A stretch of 64,000 nucleotides of DNA, taken from assembly GCA_040400085.1 (NCBI GenBank), contig JBBAQX010000009.1, positions 1 through 64,000 of the forward strand, written 5' to 3'. Position numbers and translations under genes: made by a program. The notes beneath the pieces were generated by a model that made no database searches, was not told the origin of the DNA, and saw only the letters and a program-made list of their open reading frames with translations. Below, one piece after another: positions 16,492 through 25,635 of this stretch. The stretch's first letter is position 1. Each line of letters opens with the position of its first letter. The stretch is from HNR sp040400085. Lineage in GTDB: Bacteria; Actinomycetota; Actinomycetes; Actinomycetales; Microbacteriaceae.

Positions 16492-16521
16492 AATTAATAG
16501 GTACGGTTGGTTCCATTAATT
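16492..16521. promoter_or_regulatory. Operator candidate between DUF1772 and TetR genes
   Basis: AATTAAT (16492-16498) and ATTAATT (16515-16521) form a perfect inverted repeat in the divergent intergenic region. This is the usual place for autoregulating TetR proteins. Confidence 0.5.
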
Positions 16522-16562
16522 ATGACACGGACTAGACTGAAAAATAACCGAAAGGATCGAAA

Positions 16563-17228
16563 GTGGAACCAGCACCCCCAGAACCCCAGCCGCCCCAGCA
16601 ACCTCGCCGCCGAGGCCGCCCCCGGGCAGAAGATCTCGCGGACCGCCAGAACGCGCTACTCGACGCGGCCCTCGAAGAACTCCTGCTCAACGGCTATACC
16701 GGAGTCACTTTCCAGGGCCTGGCAACCCGAGCCGGCGTTTCCAAGGAAACCATCTACTCGTGGTACGGGGGCGTTGATGGCGTCTTCAGCGCGCTGATCG
16801 AGCGCCTCGCAGACGCCGGAGCTGAGCGCTTCCAGAAAGCCCTTTTCTCGCGCGGAACAGGTAGGGACGTCCTGATTCAATTCGCCATCGGCATCCTCAC
16901 TCTTCTCGTGAGCAAGGAGTCGATCGCGATGAATCAGGCCGCGATGAGTTCGCCCGACCTCTCCGCCGTCCTGCAAAAATCCGGAAGGTATCGACTTGGC
17001 CCGCTGGTTGAGGGCTATCTGCGCAGCCTCGATAGCGCGGGAGAATTAGCGATCCCAGACCCCGCGCGATCCTTCGGCATACTCTATGGCCTGATCATTC
17101 AGGACACGCAGATCGGCGTTCTGCTCGGGTCGAAGCCCCCCACGGATGAGGAGATTCTTGCGCGTGCGATTTCCGCGGTAGACGACTTTCTCACGCTACA
17201 CGCGACAGGCAACCCTTCGGACCTCTAG
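16563..17228 (+). CDS. TetR family regulator
   Basis: The 221-aa protein has a Pro-rich then Arg-rich N-terminus (RRRGRPRAE) followed by the TetR helix-turn-helix (ALEELLLNGYTGVTFQGLATRAGVSKETIYSWYGGVDGVF). The C-terminal part is an all-helical ligand domain. The GTG start has AAGGA upstream. It is divergent from the DUF1772 gene, its likely target, and convergent with the next gene. Confidence 0.88.
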   Translation: MEPAPPEPQPPQQPRRRGRPRAEDLADRQNALLDAALEELLLNGYTGVTFQGLATRAGVSKETIYSWYGGVDGVFSALIERLADAGAERFQKALFSRGTGRDVLIQFAIGILTLLVSKESIAMNQAAMSSPDLSAVLQKSGRYRLGPLVEGYLRSLDSAGELAIPDPARSFGILYGLIIQDTQIGVLLGSKPPTDEEILARAISAVDDFLTLHATGNPSDL

Positions 17229-17235
17229 GAAAAAG

Positions 17236-17622
17236 CTATACAATCGCGGCTGACGGACTCCACACCCACGCCTGCCAGATAAGGATGCCATTGACGACGA
17301 CGCCGACGACAATGAGCACGTTGTCATAGAGCCCCGGGTACGGCAGACCGGCCAGATTAAATAACGCCAGGCCCACAGACGCGATGATAGTGATCCAGCG
17401 CAACGGATCGGTCGGGACCATCAGAGTTACGAGGATCATAGCTATAGGCACAAGCATGATCGCCGCAGCAATCGTCCACATACTAGATGGGACTGGCTTA
17501 CCCCCCATCGAACCGGGGGTGAAGTCACCAGCAAAGATTCGGAGCACATCTCCCAGCAGGTAGATCAACATCAGTGACACCCAGGCTCCAGCGAGCACAA
17601 TACGGGTCGGATCCATCATCAC
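17236..17622 (-). CDS. Small four-helix membrane protein
   Basis: The 128-aa protein has four hydrophobic helices and a GDV motif in the first (YLLGDVLRIFAGDF), which resembles the DUF6326-type membrane proteins found beside TetR regulators. Its ATG overlaps the stop of the quinone-oxidoreductase pseudogene by four bases, so it was translated as part of that operon. Function unknown. Confidence 0.6.
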   Translation of the reverse strand: MMMDPTRIVLAGAWVSLMLIYLLGDVLRIFAGDFTPGSMGGKPVPSSMWTIAAAIMLVPIAMILVTLMVPTDPLRWITIIASVGLALFNLAGLPYPGLYDNVLIVVGVVVNGILIWQAWVWSPSAAIV

Positions 17623-18602
17623 GCTCCCTCGCTTACGTTTTTCTCGGAGGCCAGGTCGGGATGGAGGATGACGTTGCCAATCTTTCGACGGGAGTCAACG
17701 CGCTCATGGGCAGCCACGATTTCGTCAAGGGGAAAGACGCTGTCCGTGAGGCTCGTCACATGCCCGTCGACCATGAGCGACAGCAGGTACTCAATATCCT
17801 CGGCGCGCTCGGGAGCCGGGCCCGTCTTGACATTGCGATGCGGCGAGAGCATCCCGCCAAGGCCAGCTGCGATGAGGAGGACCATTCCCCCAGGCGCGGT
17901 CAGGCCCCTACCGGCGTCGGGAGTGAGAGTGCCGACCGTGTCGACGACGACATCGAATCCGCCAGCAAGGTTTTCGACCGGGCTTGTGCGGTAGTCGATC
18001 ACCTGATCTGCACCGAGCTTCCGAAGCAACGGAAGGTTCGGGCCGCTCGCCACCGCCGTTACGGAGGCGCCAAAGTATTTCGCCAGCTGAACCAGGTTGG
18101 TTCCGACCGCACCGGAGGCACCGTTAACCAACACGGACATGCCGGGCTCGATCGTGACCTTCTCCCTCAGATAGTAGAGCGCAGTGGTGCCACCGAAGAT
18201 CATTCCGGCCGCGTCATCATGACTGACCGATACCGGCTTGCGGACCAGTCTCTTACTCTCGACCACGACGTACTCAGCGTGGGCCCCCATACGGGATCCA
18301 GATGTTCCGCAGACCTCATCCCCGGGCGCGAAGTCGATACTGCCGCTCCCGACGGCATCAACCGTGCCGGAAAAAGAACGGCCGAGGATAGACCGGCGGG
18401 GCCCTCCCAGCCCGAACATCAACTTTCCGATGGATCACATCCCCGCGGGGAACTGCGCACCACGGATGCGGGCATCGCCAGCGGTTACCGCGGTAGCAGA
18501 AACACGGACCCGAACCTCGCCGGGGCGAGGGGCGGGAAGGGGCAGCTCGTCGATTCGGGCGACCTGTGGCGGGCCATACTGTTTTACGACTGCAGCTTTC
18601 AT
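17619..18602 (-). pseudogene. Zinc-type alcohol dehydrogenase/quinone oxidoreductase interrupted by TGA
   Basis: The full reading frame runs from an ATG at 18602 (MKAAVVKQYGPPQVARIDEL) through GHSFSGTV-like catalytic start, GASGAVGTNLVQLAKYFGA (NADPH Rossmann) to the C-terminus, 327 codons, the normal length. Codon 56 is TGA (18437-18435) where relatives have Trp (MW-SIGKL), a single G-to-A change. Translation could restart at TTG 18422, but that product would lack the N-terminal GroES-like part. It is therefore probably inactive unless the stop is read through. It is divergent from a TetR gene and followed by a coupled membrane protein. Confidence 0.8.
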
Positions 18603-18612
18603 ATCCGTTACC

Positions 18613-18657
18613 TTACACGTGTAAACTTATGTTGGAGGATTTAGTATACACCTGTAA
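18613..18657. promoter_or_regulatory. Pair of TTACAC-GTGTAA operator boxes
   Basis: TTACACGTGTAA (18613-18624) is a perfect palindrome. ATACACCTGTAA (18646-18657) matches it at ten of 12 positions, 33 bases away. Both lie between the divergent oxidoreductase and TetR starts and are likely TetR binding sites. Confidence 0.65.
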
Positions 18658-18704
18658 GCTTTAAAGAACAACAAGACTTGAAACGTAACAAGAGGATATC
18701 CACC

Positions 18705-19376
18705 ATGGCGAGGCGCCCTACGCTAACGCGGGACATGATCGTCGGTGCCGCCGTCCAGGTCGCAGACGCTGGAGGCTTGAGCGCCGTGAGCATGCGCAAC
18801 GTAGGCAAACAACTCGGCGTCGAGGCAATGTCGCTCTATCGATACCTCGCGAGCAAGGAAGAACTACTCGACGAACTAGCGGACTGGGTCTTCAGCCAAA
18901 TTGACCTACCCGTTGCCGGCCGCCCCTGGCGCTCAGAGCTAAAGAATCGCTCTGCCAGCGCCCGCCGCATCCTGTCGATGCACCCGTGGTCGCTCAACCT
19001 CATTGAGTCCAGAAAGAACCCCGGACCGGCCACGCTTCGTGCCCACGACGCAGTCCTTGGCTGCCTGCGGGCCGACGGCTTCTCCGTAGAGCTCGCCGTG
19101 CACGCCTTCTCGGCTCTCGACTCCTACATTTTCGGCTTCGTGCTTACGGAAATCACTCTCCCGTTCGAGGGGCCCGCCAACGCCCAGGACTTCGTCACCC
19201 ATCTCAATGTTGCGTCCGAAGAATACCCACATCTAACAGAGGTAGCAAGCACACTCATTGGGCGCGCAGGATGGGACTTCGCACACGAATTCGGCTATGG
19301 ACTCGATCTCGTCCTCGACGGTTTGGAGCGCCGTCGCGAAGCTGAGTTCACGCCGGAGGAACAGGCCGAGGCCTGA
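18705..19376 (+). CDS. TetR/AcrR family regulator
   Basis: The 223-aa protein starts at the ATG at 18705, preceded by AGAGGA; a TTG nine codons upstream is less likely. The helix-turn-helix (LSAVSMRNVGKQLGVEAMSLYRYLASKEELLDELADWVF) is of the TetR-class with long C-terminal ligand domain (TetR_C-like). It likely represses itself and the divergent oxidoreductase operon through the TTACAC-GTGTAA boxes. It ends four bases from the convergent GH3 gene. Confidence 0.88.
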   Translation: MARRPTLTRDMIVGAAVQVADAGGLSAVSMRNVGKQLGVEAMSLYRYLASKEELLDELADWVFSQIDLPVAGRPWRSELKNRSASARRILSMHPWSLNLIESRKNPGPATLRAHDAVLGCLRADGFSVELAVHAFSALDSYIFGFVLTEITLPFEGPANAQDFVTHLNVASEEYPHLTEVASTLIGRAGWDFAHEFGYGLDLVLDGLERRREAEFTPEEQAEA

Positions 19377-19380
19377 ACCA

Positions 19381-21726
19381 CTAACCTGCAGCGGCAACAG
19401 GCACAGCCTCAGCATCATCGGCAACCACATAGCGCACAGCGCCCTCGCACGGACGCCACTCAGATCCGGCCCATTCCTGACCCGCTCTACGATCAAGAGT
19501 GACCACGCCAGAGACTCGTTCCCCTGGTCCCGCCACCAGCTGACTCCACCCGACCAGCCTGCGCCCGTGTTCGTCCTCTTCCCAAAGCAATAAGGTACGG
19601 CGCCGATTGCCAGCCGATACGTTCCGCGCACTGATGACAAAGCCGTCGCTGACGCTGCCCTCGAGATCGTAGTCATCCCAATCGCTAGAGCCCACGCAGC
19701 TCCCGAACGGAAACCGCGCCGACCCAGCGCTGCGGCGGTAACCAAACGGTTCGCGAAGAAGAAACGCCTCACCCTGCGGTTCGTCAGACGCGAGACGCGC
19801 CTGCTCATCGCTTGAGGGGATGCCGAACGGCAGCCGCCCCCGCGGCTCCCGTTCCCCCGTGAGCACGTCCGCCCACGCGCCCAGACCTTCCTGCCCCGCA
19901 TACCAGCCATACAACACGGCATCCACATCATCAGCCCACGGCAGCAGCACGGCGCCGCCCGCGTTGACGATGGCTACCGTCCGTCGCGCGACCGCGGATA
20001 CCCGTCGTACCAGTTCGTCCTGCCATCCGGGAAGCTCCAGGCTCTGCCTGTCGACCCCTTCCGTCTCATCGTGCTCGGTTGTGCCGACGACAACCACCGC
20101 AACATCCGCGGACGCGGCCTCGCGAACCGCGTGGGCAAGGGCATCCCCCTTATCGAGACCGGGCTGGGTTAGCGCGCCCACTAGACGCATCACGGGAAAA
20201 TCGGCTATCGCAGCCCGAATTGTGAGGGTTCCGTTCCAGTCGAAAGTCACTGCAACGGATGGCGGCCGCATGAAGGTGTCTGGGTGCGAGAGAGCGTCCG
20301 CCCCCGCCAAACGAACCGGCTCGAACAACCCCGGAACGCTCACCGTGCCCAAGCCCCACAGCGTGAGCTCGCGCCGCTCGGAAGCCAGCGGCGAATCTTC
20401 CGACAGACCCTCCGGTGCGGGCCGCAAATCGATAATCAGCTCTGCCGCCTCGGCGACCGGGCGCCCGTCCCCCAGCCCCCACATCAGATCGAAGGATTCA
20501 ACGGCCTCCGAATACAGCACGGTCCCATCAGCCGAGATAAGGGATGCGGTAATCACGGTGTCATCGCCGGCAAACGGTAGCGGATAGCGATGCAGCCCTC
20601 CCCCGGCGGCCTCTGTGATGGCGAGATCTGGACGCAACGCCAGCAATTCCTCGCGCAGGGATGGCCTCTCCGGCACGGGGAGCATTGCCGATCCCCCGCC
20701 GACCCGAGTCGGCCTGAGCACAGCATCCCCGATGAGCGCCACGGTCGCTCCCCGTGGGATATCCAGCGACTCAGCCGAGCCCGTCAGCTGCACAACCGAC
20801 GCAGCGGCGGTCTCCCGCAGCAGCTCACGCGCGTCAGCGTCCTCGGCAAAAACGCCCCGCGGCGGCGGACCATCCGTTCGCCGACGCCTGCCTTCTGGCG
20901 GGCGCAGGGACATCAGCCGCTCGACCTTTTGAGTGACCAACTCGTCAGGCACCAGCCCCGCCTCGACAGCCGTTGCGAGCGATTCTCCCCAGGGACCGGC
21001 AGGGCCCGGCATCACCAGGTCGAGACCGCTGAGCGCCGTCTCGACCGTGGAGCGAGCCGCGCGCCAATCGCAGACGATCACAGCATCCGATCCCCATTGA
21101 TGCCGGACGACCTCGGTGAGGATCCCGGCGTTCTCGACCATCGGGGTCCCATTCAACCTGTTGTAAGCAGCCATAATCATGCGTACATTGGCGCCAAGAA
21201 CGGCTTCCTCAAACGGGCGAAGCAGCGTTTCATGTAACAGCTTGTCGTCGATCCGAACATCGGCGCTCAGGCGAAAAGTTTCCACGTCGTTGCCGGCCAG
21301 GTGTTTGACGCAGGCCGCAACGCCAGCGGATTGAATTCCCCTAATCATGGCGGCGCCCATCGCCGCGGTGAGGGCAACGTCCTCGGAAAATGCCTCGAAG
21401 TTTCGCCCGCCGAATGCGCTGCGGTGAAAGTTTACCACCGGCGTGAGCAACACATCGCTGCCCTGGGCCGCGGTCTCCCTGCCGAGGAGCTCGCCGACGC
21501 GCTCGACCAAATCCACGTCAAAGGTTGCGGCAAGCCCGGTGGGCCCCGGCGCGACAAGCGCAGGCCGCCGATCACTATGCTGCGCAATACCTGCGGGACC
21601 CGCCGGACCGTTGACGAGCCACAGCCCCTCGAACCCCAGGTCGGCATTCCCGGGTGTGGTGAAATACGATTCCCCGGTGAGCAACCGGACACGATCAATG
21701 AGGGGGATGCTCGCCAGCTTAGACAT
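19381..21726 (-). CDS. Glycoside hydrolase family 3 enzyme (beta-glucosidase-like)
   Basis: The 781-aa protein has the GH3 order: N-terminal TIM-barrel with KH (about 141) and MAAYNRLNG, nucleophile Asp about 220 in VIVCDWRAARS, an alpha/beta second domain (VVVGTTEHDETEGVDRQ), and a C-terminal fibronectin-III-like domain. A central region of about 100 residues carries the acid/base part. No signal peptide is seen, so it hydrolyses imported oligosaccharides in the cytosol. The ATG at 21726 overlaps the ABC ATPase stop by eight bases, placing it last in the importer operon. The exact sugar is unknown. Confidence 0.85.
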   Translation of the reverse strand: MSKLASIPLIDRVRLLTGESYFTTPGNADLGFEGLWLVNGPAGPAGIAQHSDRRPALVAPGPTGLAATFDVDLVERVGELLGRETAAQGSDVLLTPVVNFHRSAFGGRNFEAFSEDVALTAAMGAAMIRGIQSAGVAACVKHLAGNDVETFRLSADVRIDDKLLHETLLRPFEEAVLGANVRMIMAAYNRLNGTPMVENAGILTEVVRHQWGSDAVIVCDWRAARSTVETALSGLDLVMPGPAGPWGESLATAVEAGLVPDELVTQKVERLMSLRPPEGRRRRTDGPPPRGVFAEDADARELLRETAAASVVQLTGSAESLDIPRGATVALIGDAVLRPTRVGGGSAMLPVPERPSLREELLALRPDLAITEAAGGGLHRYPLPFAGDDTVITASLISADGTVLYSEAVESFDLMWGLGDGRPVAEAAELIIDLRPAPEGLSEDSPLASERRELTLWGLGTVSVPGLFEPVRLAGADALSHPDTFMRPPSVAVTFDWNGTLTIRAAIADFPVMRLVGALTQPGLDKGDALAHAVREAASADVAVVVVGTTEHDETEGVDRQSLELPGWQDELVRRVSAVARRTVAIVNAGGAVLLPWADDVDAVLYGWYAGQEGLGAWADVLTGEREPRGRLPFGIPSSDEQARLASDEPQGEAFLLREPFGYRRSAGSARFPFGSCVGSSDWDDYDLEGSVSDGFVISARNVSAGNRRRTLLLWEEDEHGRRLVGWSQLVAGPGERVSGVVTLDRRAGQEWAGSEWRPCEGAVRYVVADDAEAVPVAAAG

Positions 21727-22780
21727 CTTCGGACACCTGTTTTGCTGCGACCTGCCCAGCTGCAGCCTGTCCCGCAGCAACCAGCGGATAATGGCACGCG
21801 ACCGTCCGGTTGACCCCGACCGTCACGGGCACAGGTCGTTCTTGCACACAGCGCTCCGTGGCCAGCGGACAACGGGTGGAGAAAGCGCAACCCGGCGGCG
21901 GCGAGAGGGGTGACGGAGGCTCCACATCCTTGACCCCGAAATCAGACATTTCCCGCCCGGCCTGGGGAACCGCGGCCATCAGAGCAGCCGTGTACGGGTG
22001 CGCAGGCGCCGCGATGACCTCTTCTGTCGGGCCGGTCTCGCATACCCGACCCAGGTAGAGCACCGCGATATCGTCCGAAATCGCTCGCACAACAGCCATA
22101 TCGTGAGAGATAAACAACATCGAGACTCCCGATTCCCGACTCAGTTTTCCCAACACGTTGAGGACAGTTGCCTGAACAGACACGTCGAGTCCCGAAACCG
22201 GTTCGTCAGCGACCAAGATCTCCGGCTCCGCCGCTAACGCCCGCGCAATCGCGACGCGCTGGGCCTGACCCCCGGAGATCTGTCGCGGTGTCCTACGCCC
22301 GTATTGCTGAGGGTCGAGACCGACTGCGCGCAGCATCCGTTCAGCGATCTCGACACGGTCGACTTTCGGAAGGCCACGAATCGCTGCAGGCTCGGCAACG
22401 ATATCGCTCAGGCGCCGACGCGGGTTGAGCGAGGAGACCGGGTCTTGAAAGACCATCTGCATCACTGAGTTTTGTGCCCGACTCCGCTGTTCCCGTTTGG
22501 CGGGGAGCGGCTCGGAATTGAGCGTGACGTTCCCCTCTTTTTGGGGAATTAGGCCGAGGATTGCCTTCGCGATGGTCGATTTACCAGAGCCAGATTCGCC
22601 AACGAGCGCTAACGTCTTGCCCTTCGCCAAGGTGAAATCGACCCCGGAAACCGCGGAGAGAGGGCCGCTTCTCGTCCGGAAAACGACGTTCAGGTCGCGA
22701 ACCTCCAGCAGCGCTTCTGATCTCGCCTGCCCTTTATCGTCGGCATTAATCACGGGCGTTGGGTCTTGTGCGTTTGTCAT
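21719..22780 (-). CDS. Dpp/Opp-type ABC importer ATPase (second)
   Basis: The 353-aa protein has Walker A GESGSGKST, Q-loop VFQDPVSSLNPR, signature ISGGQAQR, Walker B VADEPVSGLD and the C-terminal oligopeptide-transporter extension with Cys-rich GCAFSTRCPLATERC, which binds an Fe-S cluster in relatives. The ATG at 22780 overlaps the preceding ATPase stop (ATGA), so the ORF extension to 22924 is not used. It pairs with the first ATPase to power the importer. Confidence 0.9.
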   Translation of the reverse strand: MTNAQDPTPVINADDKGQARSEALLEVRDLNVVFRTRSGPLSAVSGVDFTLAKGKTLALVGESGSGKSTIAKAILGLIPQKEGNVTLNSEPLPAKREQRSRAQNSVMQMVFQDPVSSLNPRRRLSDIVAEPAAIRGLPKVDRVEIAERMLRAVGLDPQQYGRRTPRQISGGQAQRVAIARALAAEPEILVADEPVSGLDVSVQATVLNVLGKLSRESGVSMLFISHDMAVVRAISDDIAVLYLGRVCETGPTEEVIAAPAHPYTAALMAAVPQAGREMSDFGVKDVEPPSPLSPPPGCAFSTRCPLATERCVQERPVPVTVGVNRTVACHYPLVAAGQAAAGQVAAKQVSEDV

Positions 22781-23847
22781 ACTAGTTCTTCCTCTACAGC
22801 GCTGGCTTCTTGTCCGCCGACTGCCCAGCAGGCAACCTGATGCCCGCTGCTCAGCGTTTCCATCGGAGGCCGTTGCTGTTCGCACCGCGCGGTAGCGAGG
22901 GGGCAACGCGCCGCGAAAGGGCATCCAACTCGCGGGGCGGAGAGGCTCGGCAAAGACCCGGGGATGGATGGAAGCTCTCGTCGAACCTCCCCCGTCATGC
23001 TCGGCGCGGAATCTAACAACGCTCGAGTGTAGGGATGCGCGGGGTCAGCGATCAGGGCCGAGGTCGGCCCGCACTCAACAATCCGCCCCGCGTACATCAC
23101 TGCAACCCGGTCTGCCCTCCCCGACAATAAGCTCAAATCGTGAGTCACGATGAGCATCGCCATGTCGTGTTCCCTGCGCAGCCCGTCGAGCAGGTCAAGC
23201 ACGAGCCGCTGCACCGTTACGTCCAAAGCTGTGGTTGGTTCGTCCGCCAGCAAAAGCTGCGGCCGACCGGCGATAGCGGCAGCGATACCGACACGCTGCC
23301 TCATCCCGCCAGAAAACTCGTTAGGGAAAGAATCGACGCGGCGATCGGGATCGGGGACACCAACCGCGGTTAACAACCTAACGGCCTCCGCCCTGCGTTC
23401 TGCGCGGCTCAGGCGTCGTCGATTTGTGAGAGATTCGACAATCTGCTCCCCCACCCGGACCACCGGATTGAGCGATGTCATGGGATCCTGAAAAACCATT
23501 GCGATCCGAGCACCCATCCAATCGCGCCGCTTACGCGCGGAGAGACTCGTCAGCTCTGTGCCATCAGCCTCAATCGAACCGCTGATGTTCACCGGGTTAC
23601 CTCCCGGATGGATGCCCAGAATACTCCGCGCCAACACTGATTTTCCCGACCCGGATTCTCCGACTATCCCGATACATTCTCCGGCGTTGACGGAGAGCTC
23701 AATCCCTTCCAACACATATACGGGACCGTCCGGTGTGTCATATGAGACGGAAAGATTACTCACTAACAACGCTTCTGCTCGGGAAACGCCCTGCTGCTGA
23801 TCGAGAACTGAGAGGGCAACGTGAGATTCATCAATCAGGGTGTTCAT
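22777..23847 (-). CDS. Dpp/Opp-type ABC importer ATPase (first)
   Basis: The 356-aa protein starts at the ATG overlapping the permease stop by four bases. It has Walker A GESGSGKSV, VFQDPMTSLNP, signature FSGGMRQR, Walker B LLADEPTTALD and the C-terminal GCPFAARCPLATARC cluster. An N-terminal tail of about 28 residues precedes the domain. It is the partner of the ATPase encoded immediately downstream. Confidence 0.9.
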   Translation of the reverse strand: MNTLIDESHVALSVLDQQQGVSRAEALLVSNLSVSYDTPDGPVYVLEGIELSVNAGECIGIVGESGSGKSVLARSILGIHPGGNPVNISGSIEADGTELTSLSARKRRDWMGARIAMVFQDPMTSLNPVVRVGEQIVESLTNRRRLSRAERRAEAVRLLTAVGVPDPDRRVDSFPNEFSGGMRQRVGIAAAIAGRPQLLLADEPTTALDVTVQRLVLDLLDGLRREHDMAMLIVTHDLSLLSGRADRVAVMYAGRIVECGPTSALIADPAHPYTRALLDSAPSMTGEVRRELPSIPGSLPSLSAPRVGCPFAARCPLATARCEQQRPPMETLSSGHQVACWAVGGQEASAVEEELV

Positions 23848-24698
23848 GAGTTTCTTCCTTTTACTCGTTCGCCAACGACGTTCAGGGCGAGCACGGTCAG
23901 GCACAGGGTGATCGCGGGAAAGAGCGAAATCCAGGGAGCAGCAGCGAGCTGCGTGCGGCCATCCGCGATAATTCCTCCCCACGATGGAGTCGGGGGTTGG
24001 AGGCCGAATCCCAGAAAGCTCAGAGAACCCTCCGCCACGATCGATACGGTCATCACCGTGAAACCGTAGGCGAGGGCTATGGGAGCAACATTGGGCAACA
24101 CCTCGCGCAGCATGATTCTGACCCGGCTGGCGTTCAAGAGTCGTGCAGCGGTGACGAACTCGCGTTCGCGAAGGGTAAGCGTGGATGCTCGCGTAATTCG
24201 CGCCATCGACGGAACGGTGAGGAAGCCGATAATGCTCCCAATCGTCCACAGGCTGGGGCCCTGCAGCGTCACAACAAGCATGATCAAGATCAGCGCCGGG
24301 AACGCGATGATGGAATCCAGCAGAATCCCGATAACCCGGTCGAATAATCCGCCAAGGTATCCGGCGAGAGTGCCGAGCAGCACGCCGACCCCGAGCCCGA
24401 CGGTCAGGGTGATCCCCGCTACGGCGAAGGAGCTACGGGCTCCGGCGACAGTACGGGCGAAAACATCGCGGCCCGTAGCATCGGTTCCGAAAAGGTGATC
24501 CGCACTCGGAGCAGCAGCTGGGGAGCTGAAGTCCGCTTTGATGGGATCGAGCCCGTCCCAGAAGAGAGACACGAGGCTCAACGTGCCAAGCACCGCAAGC
24601 CAGAGAATCGACAGAAGCAGCCCCGTGTTGATCCGGCGTCGGCTCGTTTTCGACTTCGTGAGGGCGGCCTTCGGAAGAGCGATGTTAATTGTTGCCAT
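23844..24698 (-). CDS. Dpp/Opp-type ABC importer permease (DppC-like)
   Basis: The 284-aa membrane protein has the N-terminal OppC_N helix, LFGTDATGRDVFARTVAGARSS, five further helices and the EAA-type loop (ASRVRIMLREVLPNVAPI). The ATG at 24698 has GAGGAT upstream; the TTG at 24716 is less likely. It overlaps the upstream permease gene by 14 bases. Confidence 0.9.
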   Translation of the reverse strand: MATINIALPKAALTKSKTSRRRINTGLLLSILWLAVLGTLSLVSLFWDGLDPIKADFSSPAAAPSADHLFGTDATGRDVFARTVAGARSSFAVAGITLTVGLGVGVLLGTLAGYLGGLFDRVIGILLDSIIAFPALILIMLVVTLQGPSLWTIGSIIGFLTVPSMARITRASTLTLREREFVTAARLLNASRVRIMLREVLPNVAPIALAYGFTVMTVSIVAEGSLSFLGFGLQPPTPSWGGIIADGRTQLAAAPWISLFPAITLCLTVLALNVVGERVKGRNS

Positions 24699-25635
24699 GG
24701 GTAATCCTCGGGTCAATAAATCTGTAGCTCAGGTCAACAAGAATGTTCATGAGAACAACAGCGCAGCCAGCCACCAACACGACAGCTTCGATGACGGGGA
24801 AATCCCTCGCCAAAATAGCTCCCTGGGCCAATCTGCCCATTCCGGGTACGGCAAAGAGCGTCTCAACCAAGATTGACCCACCAATTGATGATGCGATTCC
24901 CAGGCCAACGAGGGTAACGAGGGACAGAGACGAGGGCCGAAATGCTCGGGCGACCAAAATCTTTCCCGGTCGCATCCCCCTGCTCGTGGCAGCATGAATG
25001 AACGGCTGATCGAGGGTTGTCACAAGATCAGAGCGCAGTGCCCTGCCGTAAATTGCGGCTTCTGCGAGACCCAACGTTAGGGCGGGCAGAACCAGGGTTC
25101 GCAAGTTACCCAGAGGATCTTCCACGAAGGGAACCCAACCTGTCGCTGGCAGCCAGCTCAGCCTCACCGCAAACAGGTAGATGAGTACCAGCCCCAGCAC
25201 AAACCCAGGCATCGACAACAAGACGAACGAAATACCGGTCGCGATACGGTCCATGAGGCCGTTCGGCCGCCAGGCCTGGCGCAGCGCAACAGGAATCGCG
25301 AGTCCCAACGCGATGACCTGGCTGGCCAGCACGAGCTGAAGAGTAACGGGCAAACGGCGGGCGAATTCATCCGCTATTGAGGCATCCGTTGTAAGCGACG
25401 TCCCGAGGTTACCCTGAACTGCCTGCGCAATCCAGTTTCCGAAGCGAACGAAAGGGTTCTGATCAAGATCAAGTTTGGAGTGGAACAGGGCGATCTGTTC
25501 GGGTGTTGCTTGCGTCCCGAGGACGGCGATAGCAGGATCACCCGGAATCAGCTGGGGCAGAGCCATCGTGAACACGCCGAGGAGGGCGAGCACAGCAAGC
25601 GCGCGCCCTCCTCGACCTAACCAGAATGAGGTCAT
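24685..25635 (-). CDS. Dpp/Opp-type ABC importer permease (DppB-like)
   Basis: The 316-aa membrane protein with six helices has the family pattern PGDPAIAVLG near residue 30 and the cytoplasmic EAA loop FIHAATSRGMRPGKILVARAFRP. The ATG overlaps the binding-protein stop (ATGA). It forms the channel with the DppC-like permease. Confidence 0.9.
   Translation of the reverse strand: MTSFWLGRGGRALAVLALLGVFTMALPQLIPGDPAIAVLGTQATPEQIALFHSKLDLDQNPFVRFGNWIAQAVQGNLGTSLTTDASIADEFARRLPVTLQLVLASQVIALGLAIPVALRQAWRPNGLMDRIATGISFVLLSMPGFVLGLVLIYLFAVRLSWLPATGWVPFVEDPLGNLRTLVLPALTLGLAEAAIYGRALRSDLVTTLDQPFIHAATSRGMRPGKILVARAFRPSSLSLVTLVGLGIASSIGGSILVETLFAVPGMGRLAQGAILARDFPVIEAVVLVAGCAVVLMNILVDLSYRFIDPRITHGNN

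Noticed and set aside
17574..18644. Plus-strand 356-aa ORF
   Set aside because: It is antisense to the oxidoreductase frame, which has clear family motifs on the minus strand.
19820..21237. Long plus-strand ORFs
   Set aside because: High-GC shadows of the GH3 gene without domains.
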